In this document: positions 10,171-19,295 of the stretch, piece by piece
Layout of the letters: every line of letters starts with the position of its first letter
Position numbering within the stretch: the stretch's first letter is position 1
From: Acidobacteriota bacterium
GTDB taxonomy: Bacteria; Acidobacteriota; Vicinamibacteria; Vicinamibacterales; CAVVIG01
Direction of reading: 5' to 3'
NCBI GenBank assembly: GCA_018268955.1
Contig: JAFDVO010000003.1
Location: 202,580-266,579 of the forward strand
Length of the DNA stretch: 64,000 bases
The notes under the pieces: generated by a model
What the model saw: only the letters and a program-made list of their open reading frames with translations
The model's database searches: none
What the model was told of the DNA's origin: nothing
Position numbers and translations under genes: made by a program

Positions 10171-10237
10171 GACGTCGCATTGCGGTGCGTGATGGGGCCT
10201 CGGCCTTCCCAGCCGATAGCCGCACCCGCAATACGTC
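10171..10237. other. Bulged inverted repeat between convergent flippase and FkbM genes
   Basis: The left arm GACGT-cgc-ATTGCGGTGCG (10171-10189) pairs with CGCACCCGCAATACGTC (10221-10237) apart from small bulges. The enclosed ~30 bases contain smaller GC hairpins. It sits between two converging gene ends, where a factor-dependent terminator or processing hairpin would be expected. It has no T-tract. Confidence 0.35.
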
Positions 10238-10282
10238 AGGACCAGGTGAGGTGACGTGGGGCAGCTGGCTCCCCGTGATTCG

Positions 10283-11191
10283 CTATGCCGTAGGCGCGAG
10301 GAGGTCCAGTGTGCGGCCCGTGCGCCGCTCGAATACGCCCCTGTCGCGTACGGCGAGCAGATCCTCGCATCGAGTGGACACATAGCCCGGTCCAACCTCG
10401 GTCAGGTGCTGCTGATCGAAGCGAAAGAGCCGAAAACCCGCCTGGCGCAGGCGGGCATGCACGTCCGCGCAGGAGTAGCCGTACTTCGCGAAGTGCTCCT
10501 CCCAGGTCTCGATGAAGACGCACTGGACGCGAGGCAGCAGTCCGGTCGCTCCGTCGAGGACGAACTTCTCATAGCCTTCGACGTCGATCTTCAGGAGTGC
10601 GATCTCGGCCCCCGCGATCGGGAGGTCATCGAGCCGCACCACGCGGACCGTGTGTCCAGTCCCGGCGTCTGTTATGCGGTTGCGATCGTCCTGGCTCTCG
10701 TCCGAGAAGTGAAGCGTGGCTTCGTGCTCACCGAGAGCCACATTGAGTACCTCCACCTGCGACGCGCGATTCAGCCGCACGTTTCCCGAGAGATAGCCCG
10801 CAACGCGTGGGGACGGTTCGATCGCATAGACCCTCCCCGTCGGCCCTACCGCCACCGCACACGCGAGCGTGTACAGGCCGACGTTGGCACCGACGTCTAC
10901 GACGGTGTCACCGGGCCGCAGGTAGGAGCGAAACAGGTGCTCAACGTCGTTGCGCGTCTCGCCGGCATGGAGCCACAGCTCGAGCGAGATCGACGACGGG
11001 TAGAACCTGAGAGCGAACCCATGGCGCTGAATGGTGACCAGTGGAGAGAGGCCGGTGGCCATCAGGATCCGACCGAGCAGGAACCAGAACGGCTGTTCGT
11101 GGTGCCGCAGGGCCCACCAGTAGCGAACCAGTCGCGGAGCCGAACGGATGGTCTCTGCCTCGGCTGCCAGGGTGTCAGGAACGGAAGGCAT
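10283..11191 (-). CDS. FkbM family SAM-dependent methyltransferase
   Basis: A 302-residue enzyme with the SAM-binding motif VVDVGANVGLYTLA, an acidic EPSPRV segment and the FkbM signature LLKIDVEGYEKFVL. The family O-methylates sugars or other hydroxyls, so glycan methylation is the likely job in this locus. The ATG at 11191 is chosen because a minus-strand TATAGT box (11204-11199) lies 7 bases before it, which would give a leaderless message. A GTG at 11248 would add 19 residues of low-homology sequence and would place the promoter inside the gene. Confidence 0.85.
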   Translation of the reverse strand: MPSVPDTLAAEAETIRSAPRLVRYWWALRHHEQPFWFLLGRILMATGLSPLVTIQRHGFALRFYPSSISLELWLHAGETRNDVEHLFRSYLRPGDTVVDVGANVGLYTLACAVAVGPTGRVYAIEPSPRVAGYLSGNVRLNRASQVEVLNVALGEHEATLHFSDESQDDRNRITDAGTGHTVRVVRLDDLPIAGAEIALLKIDVEGYEKFVLDGATGLLPRVQCVFIETWEEHFAKYGYSCADVHARLRQAGFRLFRFDQQHLTEVGPGYVSTRCEDLLAVRDRGVFERRTGRTLDLLAPTA

Positions 11192-11198
11192 CCCATAG

Positions 11199-11204
11199 AC
11201 TATA
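11199..11204 (-). promoter_or_regulatory. -10 element of the FkbM gene, leaderless spacing
   Basis: The minus strand reads TATAGT, then 7 bases, then the ATG at 11191, so transcription would begin at or next to the start codon. The plus strand over the same bases reads TAGACTATAG, which could also serve the divergent GT2 gene at 11251. Confidence 0.45.
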
Positions 11205-11250
11205 GCCGGGGCCACGACGCGGGTGCGCGCTGGCCCACCCGAGTCCACAC

Positions 11251-12192
11251 GTGCACACGTCGCCTGTCAGCATAGGCATTACGACCTACAACCGCGCGCA
11301 CCTCGTCACTCGCGCGATAGACAGCGTACTGGCACAGGATTATCCCGTGCTGGATGTCGTAGTGGTGGACGACGGTTCAACGGATGGGACGCTCGGCGTC
11401 CTTCAGCGATACGACGGGGACCCGCGCGTGCGAGTGATTGCGCTGGGGCGCAATGGCGGAATCCCGGTGGCAAAGAACGCCGCGCTGGACGCGCTCACCG
11501 GCGAGTTCGGCGGCCTGCTCGACAGCGATGACGAACTGCTGCCGGGCGCCATTCGCTCGTGCGTCGAAGCGTTTCAGCAACTTGGGGATGCGGTTTCACA
11601 GGTGTTCGGGCACTGCGTCAGCAGTTCGACGGGCGCCGCTACCGGGTACGTCTCTCGGGCGCCCGGCTTCATCACCTATGAGGATGGCCTGTGTGACCGC
11701 TTTGGCGGTGAACACTGGCATCTGTTCCGCCGTGCCGATCTTGGGAGCCTGCGGTTCCACGCGGAAGCGCTGACGTCGGAGACATATGTGTGGCATGCGA
11801 TGCTGCGCCAGAAGCCCGCGTATCACGTTGGCGCTCCGCTCCGCCTCTACCATCAGAGTGGCGACGACCGGATTTCATCCGCTGCTGTCACCGCACGCCT
11901 GGCACGCGGCCGCATGATGGCCTACCGCGTGTACCTCGAGCGGTTCGGAGACGACGTTCGAGCGGCGTGTCCGCGCCGCTATTCGGAACTCGCGCAGGAG
12001 CTTGCCAAGTGGGAGAGTTGGTGCGGGGAGCGTCGCCGCGCCGTCAGAACACTGATTAGCGTGATGCGTGCCGGACCTGCAAGGGGATTCATGGGCGCCG
12101 TGGCAGTGACGGTGTTTCCCGCTGGCCTGCGTGACGCGGCCTATCGGTGGCGTGCCACGGTACGACCGCGGAAGGACAGTGCGGCCGGATGA
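11251..12192 (+). CDS. Glycosyltransferase family 2 (paralogue 1 of 3)
   Basis: A 313-residue GT-A fold inverting glycosyltransferase. It begins SPVSIGITTYNRAHLV, has the nucleotide-sugar motif VVVVDDGSTDGT and the metal-binding LDSDDELLPGA (DSDD). GTG start. It has no membrane helix, so it is cytosolic or peripheral. Its stop codon overlaps the ATG of the next GT2 gene (ATGA). It resembles the proteins at 12189 and 14229 in length and in the C-terminal half (GEHWHLFRRADLG; YLERFGDD), so the three arose by duplication; this one is the most diverged. Confidence 0.88.
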   Translation: MHTSPVSIGITTYNRAHLVTRAIDSVLAQDYPVLDVVVVDDGSTDGTLGVLQRYDGDPRVRVIALGRNGGIPVAKNAALDALTGEFGGLLDSDDELLPGAIRSCVEAFQQLGDAVSQVFGHCVSSSTGAATGYVSRAPGFITYEDGLCDRFGGEHWHLFRRADLGSLRFHAEALTSETYVWHAMLRQKPAYHVGAPLRLYHQSGDDRISSAAVTARLARGRMMAYRVYLERFGDDVRAACPRRYSELAQELAKWESWCGERRRAVRTLISVMRAGPARGFMGAVAVTVFPAGLRDAAYRWRATVRPRKDSAAG

Positions 12193-13103
12193 TCCCACCG
12201 CTGGTCAGTATCGTCATTCCGACGTTCAATCGGGCCTCCCTCGTGACCCGCGCGATCGAGAGCCTGCTCGCACAGACCTACGGCCCCCTCGACGTCATCG
12301 TCGTTGACGACGGCTCGACAGATGATACGGCGGCCGCTCTGGCGCCGTACGTGGCGCGCCGCCAGGTACGCGTGGTCAGGCATCCGAGCAATCTGGGCGC
12401 GACGGCGGCGAAGAACGCGGGCCTCGATGCAGTGCGTGGTGACTACGCCTCCATTCTCGACAGTGATGATGAGTTGGTCCCCGAGGCGGTACAGACGATC
12501 ATGGATGCGTTCGCGCAGGGTGGCGCCGGGGTCGGGATGGTGTTCGCGAACTGCGTGGATGCGGACACGGGCGAGTGGACCGGGACTGGCCTGGAGGCGT
12601 CCGGCCCCGTGACGTTTGCCGACGCCGTGAGCGAACGATTCAGGGGAGAGTTCTGGGGCATCTGGCGCACGGAGGTGCTCGGCGCGCGACGGTTCGATAC
12701 GCGCCTCGCTGGCGGCGAGTCGCTGGTATGGCACGACATGTACCGATCGACTCGCGTGTGGTACCTCCACGCCGCGCTGCGTCGGTACTACCGCGGATCA
12801 GCGGATCGGGTGTCGCGCCGCCAGCTCGACCCGGATCAGGCCGCACGGACCCGGCTGATTTACGAGTTGTACCTCGAACGTTTTGGTGAAGACCTGAAAC
12901 GCCTGGCACCGCACGTGTACGCCAAGAATCTTCAGGCGATTGCCCTGTGGCACATCCTGGGCGGCGAACGCTCCAGGGCGCTCGCGCCCCTGGCCGGCTC
13001 CCTCCGATACACGCATTCCCCGAAGCAGTGGCTCATGGCGATTGGAATGTGTGTGGTGCCTCGCTCGGTGCTGCAGCGTGAAGCGGAACGGCGTCGTGGC
13101 TGA
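12189..13103 (+). CDS. Glycosyltransferase family 2 (paralogue 2 of 3)
   Basis: A 304-residue GT-A enzyme with PLVSIVIPTFNRASLVTRAI, VIVVDDGSTDDT and ILDSDDELVPEA. The ATG at 12189 overlaps the preceding stop by 4 bases, and the end overlaps the next gene by 8, so translation is probably coupled across the whole run. The protein matches the 14229 product closely from end to end, including GEFWGIWR, SLVWHDMYR, YLERFGED and ALWHILGGERS. It would act as a cytoplasmic sugar transferase in repeat-unit assembly; donor and acceptor are unknown. Confidence 0.88.
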   Translation: MIPPLVSIVIPTFNRASLVTRAIESLLAQTYGPLDVIVVDDGSTDDTAAALAPYVARRQVRVVRHPSNLGATAAKNAGLDAVRGDYASILDSDDELVPEAVQTIMDAFAQGGAGVGMVFANCVDADTGEWTGTGLEASGPVTFADAVSERFRGEFWGIWRTEVLGARRFDTRLAGGESLVWHDMYRSTRVWYLHAALRRYYRGSADRVSRRQLDPDQAARTRLIYELYLERFGEDLKRLAPHVYAKNLQAIALWHILGGERSRALAPLAGSLRYTHSPKQWLMAIGMCVVPRSVLQREAERRRG

Positions 13104-14232
13104 AAGCGTGCCACACAGCGCCAGGCGCCTCACCCTCGTGGTCACATCCCTGGAAGCCGGCGGGGCCGAGCGAGTGATGGCGGCGCTGGCCAACGCGTGG
13201 TCTCAGGAAGGCCGTGACGTGACGCTCATCACCCTCCATCACGCGCGCAAGGATTTCTTCGCGCTCTCGCCCGCCGTCACCCGCCTCCAGCTCGATGTGC
13301 TCGGATCATCACAGGGGGTCGCCGACGCCGTGATGAGCAATATCCGTCGCGTGCGGGCGCTGCGGCAAGCGATCCGTTCCTCTGCACCGCATGCGGTCAT
13401 CGCCTTCACGGACCAGACAAACGTGCTGACGCTGCTTGCCACGCGCGGACTGCGGGTGCCCGTCGTCGTCTCCGAACGGATCGATCCGACGAGCCACGAC
13501 ATCGGACGCGCGTGGAAGGCCGCCAGGCGATGGGCGTATCCGATGGCGCGTGCCGTCGTGGTGCAGACCGAGTCGGTGGCGAACTGGGCGAGGACCATCG
13601 TTCCGGCCGCGCGCGTGCGTGTCATCCCGAATCCGGTTGCTTCCATCCGCCCAGCGGCCATTGGCGCTCGATCGCTGATGCCCCTCCCTGAGCTGCCAGC
13701 GAACTTCGTCGCCGCAATGGGAAGCCTCGGCGTGCGCAAGGGGTTCGATCGCCTGCTGCGCGCATTCGCGACAGCCACGTCGGATCGGCCGGGCTGGTCT
13801 CTCGTCATTCTCGGGGAGGGTGAGGAGCGGACCGCGCTGGAGGCTCAGGCAGCTTCGCTCGGCATCAGCACTCGCGTCATGCTCCCCGGGCTCATCGAGT
13901 ACCCAGGGCGTGTGCTCGAGCGGGCGGGGCTCTTCGCGCTCTCCTCGAGCAGCGAGGGTTTTCCGAACGCGCTGCTCGAAGCCATGAGCTGTGGCTGTGC
14001 TGTCGTCAGCTTCGACTGCCCGAGCGGACCGGCCGATCTCGTTCAGCAGGGCATCAACGGCGTGCTGGTTCCGCCAAACGATGAAGACGCGCTCGCCGCG
14101 GCGATCCGCTCCCTGATCGATGATCCTGCGCGACGGGCGGCGCTGGGGGCGGCTGCCCGGGACGTGAATCGCAGGTACTCGCTGGCGGCAGTGATGCACC
14201 AGTGGAATACGCTTCTGGAGTCGCTGGCATGA
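13096..14232 (+). CDS. Glycosyltransferase family 4
   Basis: A 378-residue GT-B enzyme with N-terminal LTLVVTSLEAGGAERVMAAL and the donor-site block SSEGFPNALLEAMSCGCAVV. The domain order and length are standard GT4. The GTG at 13096 is preferred because it overlaps the preceding GT2 gene by only 8 bases and homology begins about 10 residues later. It is sandwiched between two paralogous GT2 genes and its stop overlaps the ATG of the next (ATGA). Confidence 0.88.
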   Translation: MAESVPHSARRLTLVVTSLEAGGAERVMAALANAWSQEGRDVTLITLHHARKDFFALSPAVTRLQLDVLGSSQGVADAVMSNIRRVRALRQAIRSSAPHAVIAFTDQTNVLTLLATRGLRVPVVVSERIDPTSHDIGRAWKAARRWAYPMARAVVVQTESVANWARTIVPAARVRVIPNPVASIRPAAIGARSLMPLPELPANFVAAMGSLGVRKGFDRLLRAFATATSDRPGWSLVILGEGEERTALEAQAASLGISTRVMLPGLIEYPGRVLERAGLFALSSSSEGFPNALLEAMSCGCAVVSFDCPSGPADLVQQGINGVLVPPNDEDALAAAIRSLIDDPARRAALGAAARDVNRRYSLAAVMHQWNTLLESLA

Positions 14233-15176
14233 GCGCGCAGGAGGTGCCTCTCGTCAGCATCGCAATCCCGACGTTCAACCGCTCCTCGCTCGTGAGGCGC
14301 GCGATCGACAGCGTGCTCACGCAGACCTACCCCAACATCCAGGTCATCGTTGTCGACGACGGATCGTCCGACGACACCGTCGACAGGCTCGCCCCGTACG
14401 TCGAACGTCACCACGTCACGGTGATTCGGCATTCCCGGAACCGTGGAACGATGGCGGCCAAGAACACGGGAATTGACGCCATGCGCGGTGCGTTTGGCGG
14501 CATCCTCGACAGCGATGATGAATTGCTGCCGAATGCGGTCGAACGTCTAATGCACGTGTTCGACGTGTATGGAGGTGGGGTAGGGCTTGTGTTCGGCAAC
14601 TGCGTCGACCCGTCGACGGGAACGTGGACGGGGCTCGGCCTTCACGAGTCGTGCGAGGTGACGTTCGCGGACGTGGTGACCGGGAGGGTCTCTGGCGAAT
14701 TCTGGGGCCTCTGGCGTCAGGCCGTGCTCGGGCCGCGCCGGTTCGACCCGGAGTTGCCAGGCGGCAGCGAGTCCCTCGTCTGGCACGAACTCTACCGGCA
14801 CAGCCGCGCGTTTTACGTGCACGAAGTGGTTCGGCGGTACTCGCGCGGTGGTGCGGACAGTGTCTCGCGCGCGAACCTCGATCCGGTGCGTCTCGCACGC
14901 ACGCGGGCGATGTACGAGCGGTACCTCGAGCAGTTCGGCGATGACATGCGGCGGCTGGCGCCAGAGGCGTACGTGAAGCAACGGCAGCTGATCGCGCTCT
15001 GGCACCTGCTGGCGGGCGAGCGGCGCGCGGGCATTCGCCAGCTGTGGCTGGCGCGGCGCGCGGGAGGCGCCCTGCGGCAGCACCTGCTCGGGGCGGCGAT
15101 GGCGTGTCTGCCTGCGCCGGTGCTGCGTCGGGCGTTTCTCTGGCGATACGAACGCAACCTCAACCGTACCCGATAG
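14229..15176 (+). CDS. Glycosyltransferase family 2 (paralogue 3 of 3)
   Basis: A 315-residue GT-A enzyme. PLVSIAIPTFNRSSLVRRAI, VIVVDDGSSDDT and ILDSDDELLPNA are the family motifs, and GEFWGLWR, SLVWHELYR, YLEQFGDD and ALWHLLAGERR pair it with the 12189 protein. The ATG overlaps the GT4 stop. It is the last gene of the tightly overlapped glycosyltransferase run. The small differences from paralogue 2 suggest a different donor sugar or linkage in the same repeat unit. Confidence 0.88.
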   Translation: MSAQEVPLVSIAIPTFNRSSLVRRAIDSVLTQTYPNIQVIVVDDGSSDDTVDRLAPYVERHHVTVIRHSRNRGTMAAKNTGIDAMRGAFGGILDSDDELLPNAVERLMHVFDVYGGGVGLVFGNCVDPSTGTWTGLGLHESCEVTFADVVTGRVSGEFWGLWRQAVLGPRRFDPELPGGSESLVWHELYRHSRAFYVHEVVRRYSRGGADSVSRANLDPVRLARTRAMYERYLEQFGDDMRRLAPEAYVKQRQLIALWHLLAGERRAGIRQLWLARRAGGALRQHLLGAAMACLPAPVLRRAFLWRYERNLNRTR

Positions 15177-15235
15177 CGACCCCAGTCGGTTTCGTGAGCG
15201 AACGCTTGGCAGCGTGCCTGTAGTATGGAGGCCCG

Positions 15236-17458
15236 ATGATCTCGCTGCTCGCGGCCGCACTGCGCCTGCTCGCCATTGCCGCGGTGCTGGTGTGGCTGCC
15301 AGGTGTCATTGCCGCACGTCGTCCCCTTCGGCCGGTGCGCCTGCTGCACGTGCTCACGCTCGGTGCGTTCGTCCACGTTCTCGCCCTGGTGCTCACCGCG
15401 TTCGTCGCCGGCAGTGTGGCGACTGCGACGTGGCTGCTGCCGACCCTGACGTTCCCATGTGCGTTCCTCTTGCGCGCGATGCGACGGGTGGACGACACCT
15501 GGGATCCGCCGTCCCTGCGCGTCTGGCCTGCGCTCGGCGTCACCGGCATCGTGCTGCTTGCCGGCCTGATGCGGTGGTTCCACAACTTTCACTATGACGA
15601 CACGGCGCACCTCCTTTACCTGACGGAGCTGACACGCGAGGATCTGCCCTTTCCAGACCAGTTCTTCCTGCAGCTCAGCGCACTCAGGGTCCCGGGGCTG
15701 GGTGACGGTGCACTGATTCTCAGCCGCTATCCGTTCTGGGCGCTCTCGTACACGGTGCTCGCGCATCTGGCTCATGTAGTGCCGGGAGACGCCTACCTGT
15801 TGGTGGGACTCGGCGTGCTCGCACTCACGGCCGGACAGATCACGGCGCTCGCGTCGCGAGCCTGGTCACCAGCGGCAGGCGTGCTGTGGTTGCTGGGGGT
15901 GCTCGCGTCCGGGTTGTACTTCAGCGACAACCTCCTCAACTTCGGCGGCTATCCCTTTCAGATAGGGAAGCTGTTCCTGCTGCTCGCAGGCACCGCCTTC
16001 GTCACGGCGTGGGTGACGGGGGAGGCGGCTGTGCTCGAGAGTCTGTGGGTCGGCGTGTTCATTGCCCCGCTGGTGCATCCGAACAACGCCATCGGCGCCG
16101 TCTCCCTGATGGTGTTGGCCTCCGGTTTCGCGCTTGCGCGTCCGCACATCCGTCGGCCGTTTGCGATGGCGGCGGTCCTGGCTGGTGCGCTCCTGTGTGC
16201 GGCGACCGCCGGATCGCTGGCAACGGGCGGATTCCTGCAGTGGAGCGGCGCCGGCGGTCGCGAACGCGTGTACGACATCGTGCTCGCTCCAGAGCCTCCC
16301 GACTTATCGGCGGCGCCGCCACTGACGGGGATACAGCCCTCGCCATCCAGGCAGCCCCCCGTCCACGGCGCGCGGGACGCCGTGTTGCGGCGCATGCGGC
16401 TCTTCGTGCACCGAGGCGTGCCCTTCGAAGTCGTCGTGCCGATGATCGTCGCGATCTGCCTGTCGTTCGCAGCGACCCGCCTTCCCTGGCTCCCGCGGAC
16501 CATCCCGCCCGTGATGGCGGTGCTGATCGCGCTGGTGATCGTGGCCAGCGTCGCGGAGTGCGCCAGCGCGGTGCTGACGTCGGCCTACAAGCCCGGGTAC
16601 TTCATCATGCGGCACGCGCTCCAGGCGGTCGCACCCCAGCTGCCGGTCGATCGGCCGGTCGTCACCGATCCGATCACCGACATCCTCGGCCGGGCCGCAG
16701 GGTGGCCACTGATCGGGGAGCCACGGATCTCGCTCGAAGAGCAGACGGCGCTGATTGCGTTGTTCCGACCCGACGTCACGGGCCAGGCGCTCGCGGCGGT
16801 CCTCCGCAGTGTGGGTCGCTCGACGATTGTCGCCAACGAATGGATCCTCGGTCCAGAGCCGTCGCGGAAGCTCCTCGCGAGCGAGGCTGTGGTCGCGCGA
16901 AGCCATACCGGTGCGATCGGATTGCCCTCCGATCCGCTCGATGCGCCGCTCGCGGCGCTTGCGCGTGATGTGCGCGGCGGACGCATCCGCACGGCCATCG
17001 ACCAGGTCATGTCACTCGCACCACGCGCGCTGGGGCAGATCTCCAGAAACGCGGCGGTGGTGGTGTTCACCTACGATGCCGACACGACGGCGCCCCTGAA
17101 CGTCGCGACGCTGGGCCCACTGGTCCGCCAGTCGTCGAGCGATTCCGGTGATGGTGCGTTCATGAACGGCTTCGTGCTCACGGTCCCCGGGCCCTCGACG
17201 TGCGCGTCCCGCCTCTCCATCGACGTCGACAACGCAGCCTCGTTCCACTCGCGACTGCTGGTCGTGCCGCTCGACAGCTTGCCTCGCGCAGGGCGCCTGG
17301 CATTCGACCTCGGGCCGGGACGGTCCACGCTGCGGATGCGGCTGGACGCCCCCAACTGCGACGCTGCGCCAAAGTCCTTCCTGCTGCACACCGACTTCTG
17401 GTGGGACGCCAGGTTCACAGTCGAGTCGGCGCGCTGGGAAGTCGCCACCGCGCCCTGA
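15236..17458 (+). CDS. Large polytopic membrane protein, possibly GT-C-like
   Basis: A 740-residue protein with about 11-12 hydrophobic helices in the first ~450 residues and a soluble C-terminal part. The first large loop carries FHNFHYDDTAHLLYLTEL, an acidic motif placed where GT-C glycosyltransferases have their catalytic Asp. No family name is certain. The ATG at 15236 follows a GGAGG ribosome site with 4-base spacing. It lies between the glycosyltransferase run and the WecA-like gene, so polyprenyl-phosphate-sugar-dependent glycosylation in the periplasm is a reasonable guess, no more. Confidence 0.7.
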   Translation: MISLLAAALRLLAIAAVLVWLPGVIAARRPLRPVRLLHVLTLGAFVHVLALVLTAFVAGSVATATWLLPTLTFPCAFLLRAMRRVDDTWDPPSLRVWPALGVTGIVLLAGLMRWFHNFHYDDTAHLLYLTELTREDLPFPDQFFLQLSALRVPGLGDGALILSRYPFWALSYTVLAHLAHVVPGDAYLLVGLGVLALTAGQITALASRAWSPAAGVLWLLGVLASGLYFSDNLLNFGGYPFQIGKLFLLLAGTAFVTAWVTGEAAVLESLWVGVFIAPLVHPNNAIGAVSLMVLASGFALARPHIRRPFAMAAVLAGALLCAATAGSLATGGFLQWSGAGGRERVYDIVLAPEPPDLSAAPPLTGIQPSPSRQPPVHGARDAVLRRMRLFVHRGVPFEVVVPMIVAICLSFAATRLPWLPRTIPPVMAVLIALVIVASVAECASAVLTSAYKPGYFIMRHALQAVAPQLPVDRPVVTDPITDILGRAAGWPLIGEPRISLEEQTALIALFRPDVTGQALAAVLRSVGRSTIVANEWILGPEPSRKLLASEAVVARSHTGAIGLPSDPLDAPLAALARDVRGGRIRTAIDQVMSLAPRALGQISRNAAVVVFTYDADTTAPLNVATLGPLVRQSSSDSGDGAFMNGFVLTVPGPSTCASRLSIDVDNAASFHSRLLVVPLDSLPRAGRLAFDLGPGRSTLRMRLDAPNCDAAPKSFLLHTDFWWDARFTVESARWEVATAP

Positions 17459-17501
17459 GGACTCGCGTAATCCTTGGTAGTATGTGGGCGCGCTCGCGCT
17501 C

Positions 17502-19295
17502 ATGTTCCACCTGATCACCGCCTCGCTCGCCGCGTTCGCGCTCTCACTCGTGCTGGTGCCGCTCTGCCGCACCCTCGCACGCGGCTACGGGTTCGTTGCA
17601 ACCCCAAGGGCCGACCGCTGGCACGCCAGGCCCACGGCCCTGCTCGGCGGTGTCGCCATTGCGACGACGGTGCTGGCGCTGCATGTGACGTTCATTGGCG
17701 TCACCGGGCTTCCAATCCTGCTCGTCGCTGGCCTGGCGATGTTTGCCATCGGCCTCATCGACGACATCGTCTCGCTCAAGCCGGCGACGAAGCTGGTCTT
17801 CGAGATCGCCGTCGCCTCGTTCCTGGCGTTCTTCGGGTATCGCCTCGGCTGGGTGCAGTCGCAGACACTCGACACGCTGATCACCGTCTTCTGGATCGTC
17901 GGCCTGACGAACGCCTTCAACCTGCTCGACAACATGGACGGCCTGTGCGCCGGCCTTGCCGTCGTCGCCGGGACGGGCGTGCTGGCGGCGCTCTGGCTGA
18001 ACGGGGTGGCGGGCCCGATTGCGATCCACCTGGCCCTCCTGACCGGCGCCGCAGCCGGGTTTCTCGTCTACAACTTCAACCCGGCGTCCATCTTCATGGG
18101 CGACAGCGGCAGCCTCTTCCTCGGGCTGAACCTGTCGGTGATGACGCTGTCCTCACCGTCGACGGCGCACGTGTCGTCGAGCCTGATCTCGATCGTCGCC
18201 GCGCCGCTGCTCATCCTGCTCGTGCCGATCCTCGACACGACGCTGGTCACGGTGTCGCGCATCCTCGCCGGCCGCAGTGCGGCGCAGGGCGGCCGCGACC
18301 ACTCCTCGCACCGCCTCGTCGCCATCGGCCTCTCGGAGCGCAGTGCCGTGCTGGTCCTCTGGGCGCTTGGCGCTCTGGGTGGACTGCTCGGCGTCTCGCT
18401 CAAGCACTATCGCGGGGATCTGCCGAGCCTGGTCTCCGCGGTGTTCGTCATCGCCGCGATCATCTTCGGCGTCTACCTCGCGCACGTGAGGGTGTACGCG
18501 GAAGACGAGGCGACCCTGCAGCGCGCCGGACGCGTGACGCCGCTCGTCGTCCACTTCGTCTACCGCCGCCGTATCGCAGAGGTGCTGCTCGACCTCTGCC
18601 TCACCGCGATCGCGTACTACAGCGCGTATCGGCTGCGCTTCGGGAATCCCGGCGAGTTCGGCGGCTACTTCCCGCAGTTCCTGCAGTCGCTCCCGCTCGT
18701 GATGGGCGTGCAGCTAGTCAGCCTCTTCGCCGTCGGCGGCTACCGCGGCGTCTGGCAGTACTTCGGGCTGATGGACGGCGTCACGTTCGCGAAGGGCGTT
18801 GGGCTCGGGACGCTGCTGAATATCGCGGTGCTGACCTACGTGTACCGCTTCGAAGCCTACTCACGCGGCGTGTTCGTCATCTACGCGGCGCTGCTGATGC
18901 TGCTGCTGGCTGGGTCCCGCGCGTCCTTCCGCCTGATGAGCGAGTTCGCGCATCGACGCAACCAGCGTGGGTTGCGCGTCGTCATCTACGGCGCCGGCGA
19001 CGTCGCCGCCAGCGCCGTTCGCGACATCCTGAGCCGCCGCGAAGGGGCGTACCGGATGCTCGGCTTCATCCTCGAGGACCCGTCGATGGAGCGAGCCCAG
19101 ATGCAGGGTTACCCGGTCATCGGTAACTACCAGGCGCTGCTCGGCATGGTGGACGAGGGCGGAGTCGACCTGGTCGTGATCACGCAGCTGATCGACGTCG
19201 AACGCCTCGAGGCCCTGCGCGCCCGTTGCGTAGACCGCGGCGTGTCACTCGAACGTCTGCACTTCAGGCTGGACCAGCTCGTCGCGGCGTCCTGA
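17502..19295 (+). CDS. WecA/MraY-type sugar-phosphate transferase fused to a CapD-like region
   Basis: A ~597-residue membrane protein in two parts. Residues 1 to ~320 are a polyprenyl-phosphate HexNAc-1-phosphate transferase with IGLIDDIVSL, NLLDNMDGL, IFMGDSGSLFLG and DHSSHRLV, the motifs that bind metal, UDP-sugar and lipid. From ~345 on, four helices (from RRRIAEVLLDLCLTAIAYYS) and a nucleotide-binding fold (VVIYGAGDVAASAV) resemble the N-terminal half of FlaA1/CapD dehydratases, but the catalytic dehydratase domain is missing. It would start lipid-linked glycan synthesis. A TAGTAT box at 17478-17483 favours the ATG at 17502 over the GTG at 17484. Confidence 0.85.
   Translation: MFHLITASLAAFALSLVLVPLCRTLARGYGFVATPRADRWHARPTALLGGVAIATTVLALHVTFIGVTGLPILLVAGLAMFAIGLIDDIVSLKPATKLVFEIAVASFLAFFGYRLGWVQSQTLDTLITVFWIVGLTNAFNLLDNMDGLCAGLAVVAGTGVLAALWLNGVAGPIAIHLALLTGAAAGFLVYNFNPASIFMGDSGSLFLGLNLSVMTLSSPSTAHVSSSLISIVAAPLLILLVPILDTTLVTVSRILAGRSAAQGGRDHSSHRLVAIGLSERSAVLVLWALGALGGLLGVSLKHYRGDLPSLVSAVFVIAAIIFGVYLAHVRVYAEDEATLQRAGRVTPLVVHFVYRRRIAEVLLDLCLTAIAYYSAYRLRFGNPGEFGGYFPQFLQSLPLVMGVQLVSLFAVGGYRGVWQYFGLMDGVTFAKGVGLGTLLNIAVLTYVYRFEAYSRGVFVIYAALLMLLLAGSRASFRLMSEFAHRRNQRGLRVVIYGAGDVAASAVRDILSRREGAYRMLGFILEDPSMERAQMQGYPVIGNYQALLGMVDEGGVDLVVITQLIDVERLEALRARCVDRGVSLERLHFRLDQLVAAS

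Noticed and set aside
15206-15226. Promoter TTGGCA/TAGTAT before the gene at 15236
   Set aside because: The spacer is only 9 bases, and a start there would exclude the GGAGG ribosome site from the message.
17484-17502. GTG at 17484 as the start of the WecA-like gene
   Set aside because: It abuts a TAGTAT box that would be the promoter; the ATG at 17502 fits better, though read-through from upstream keeps the GTG possible.
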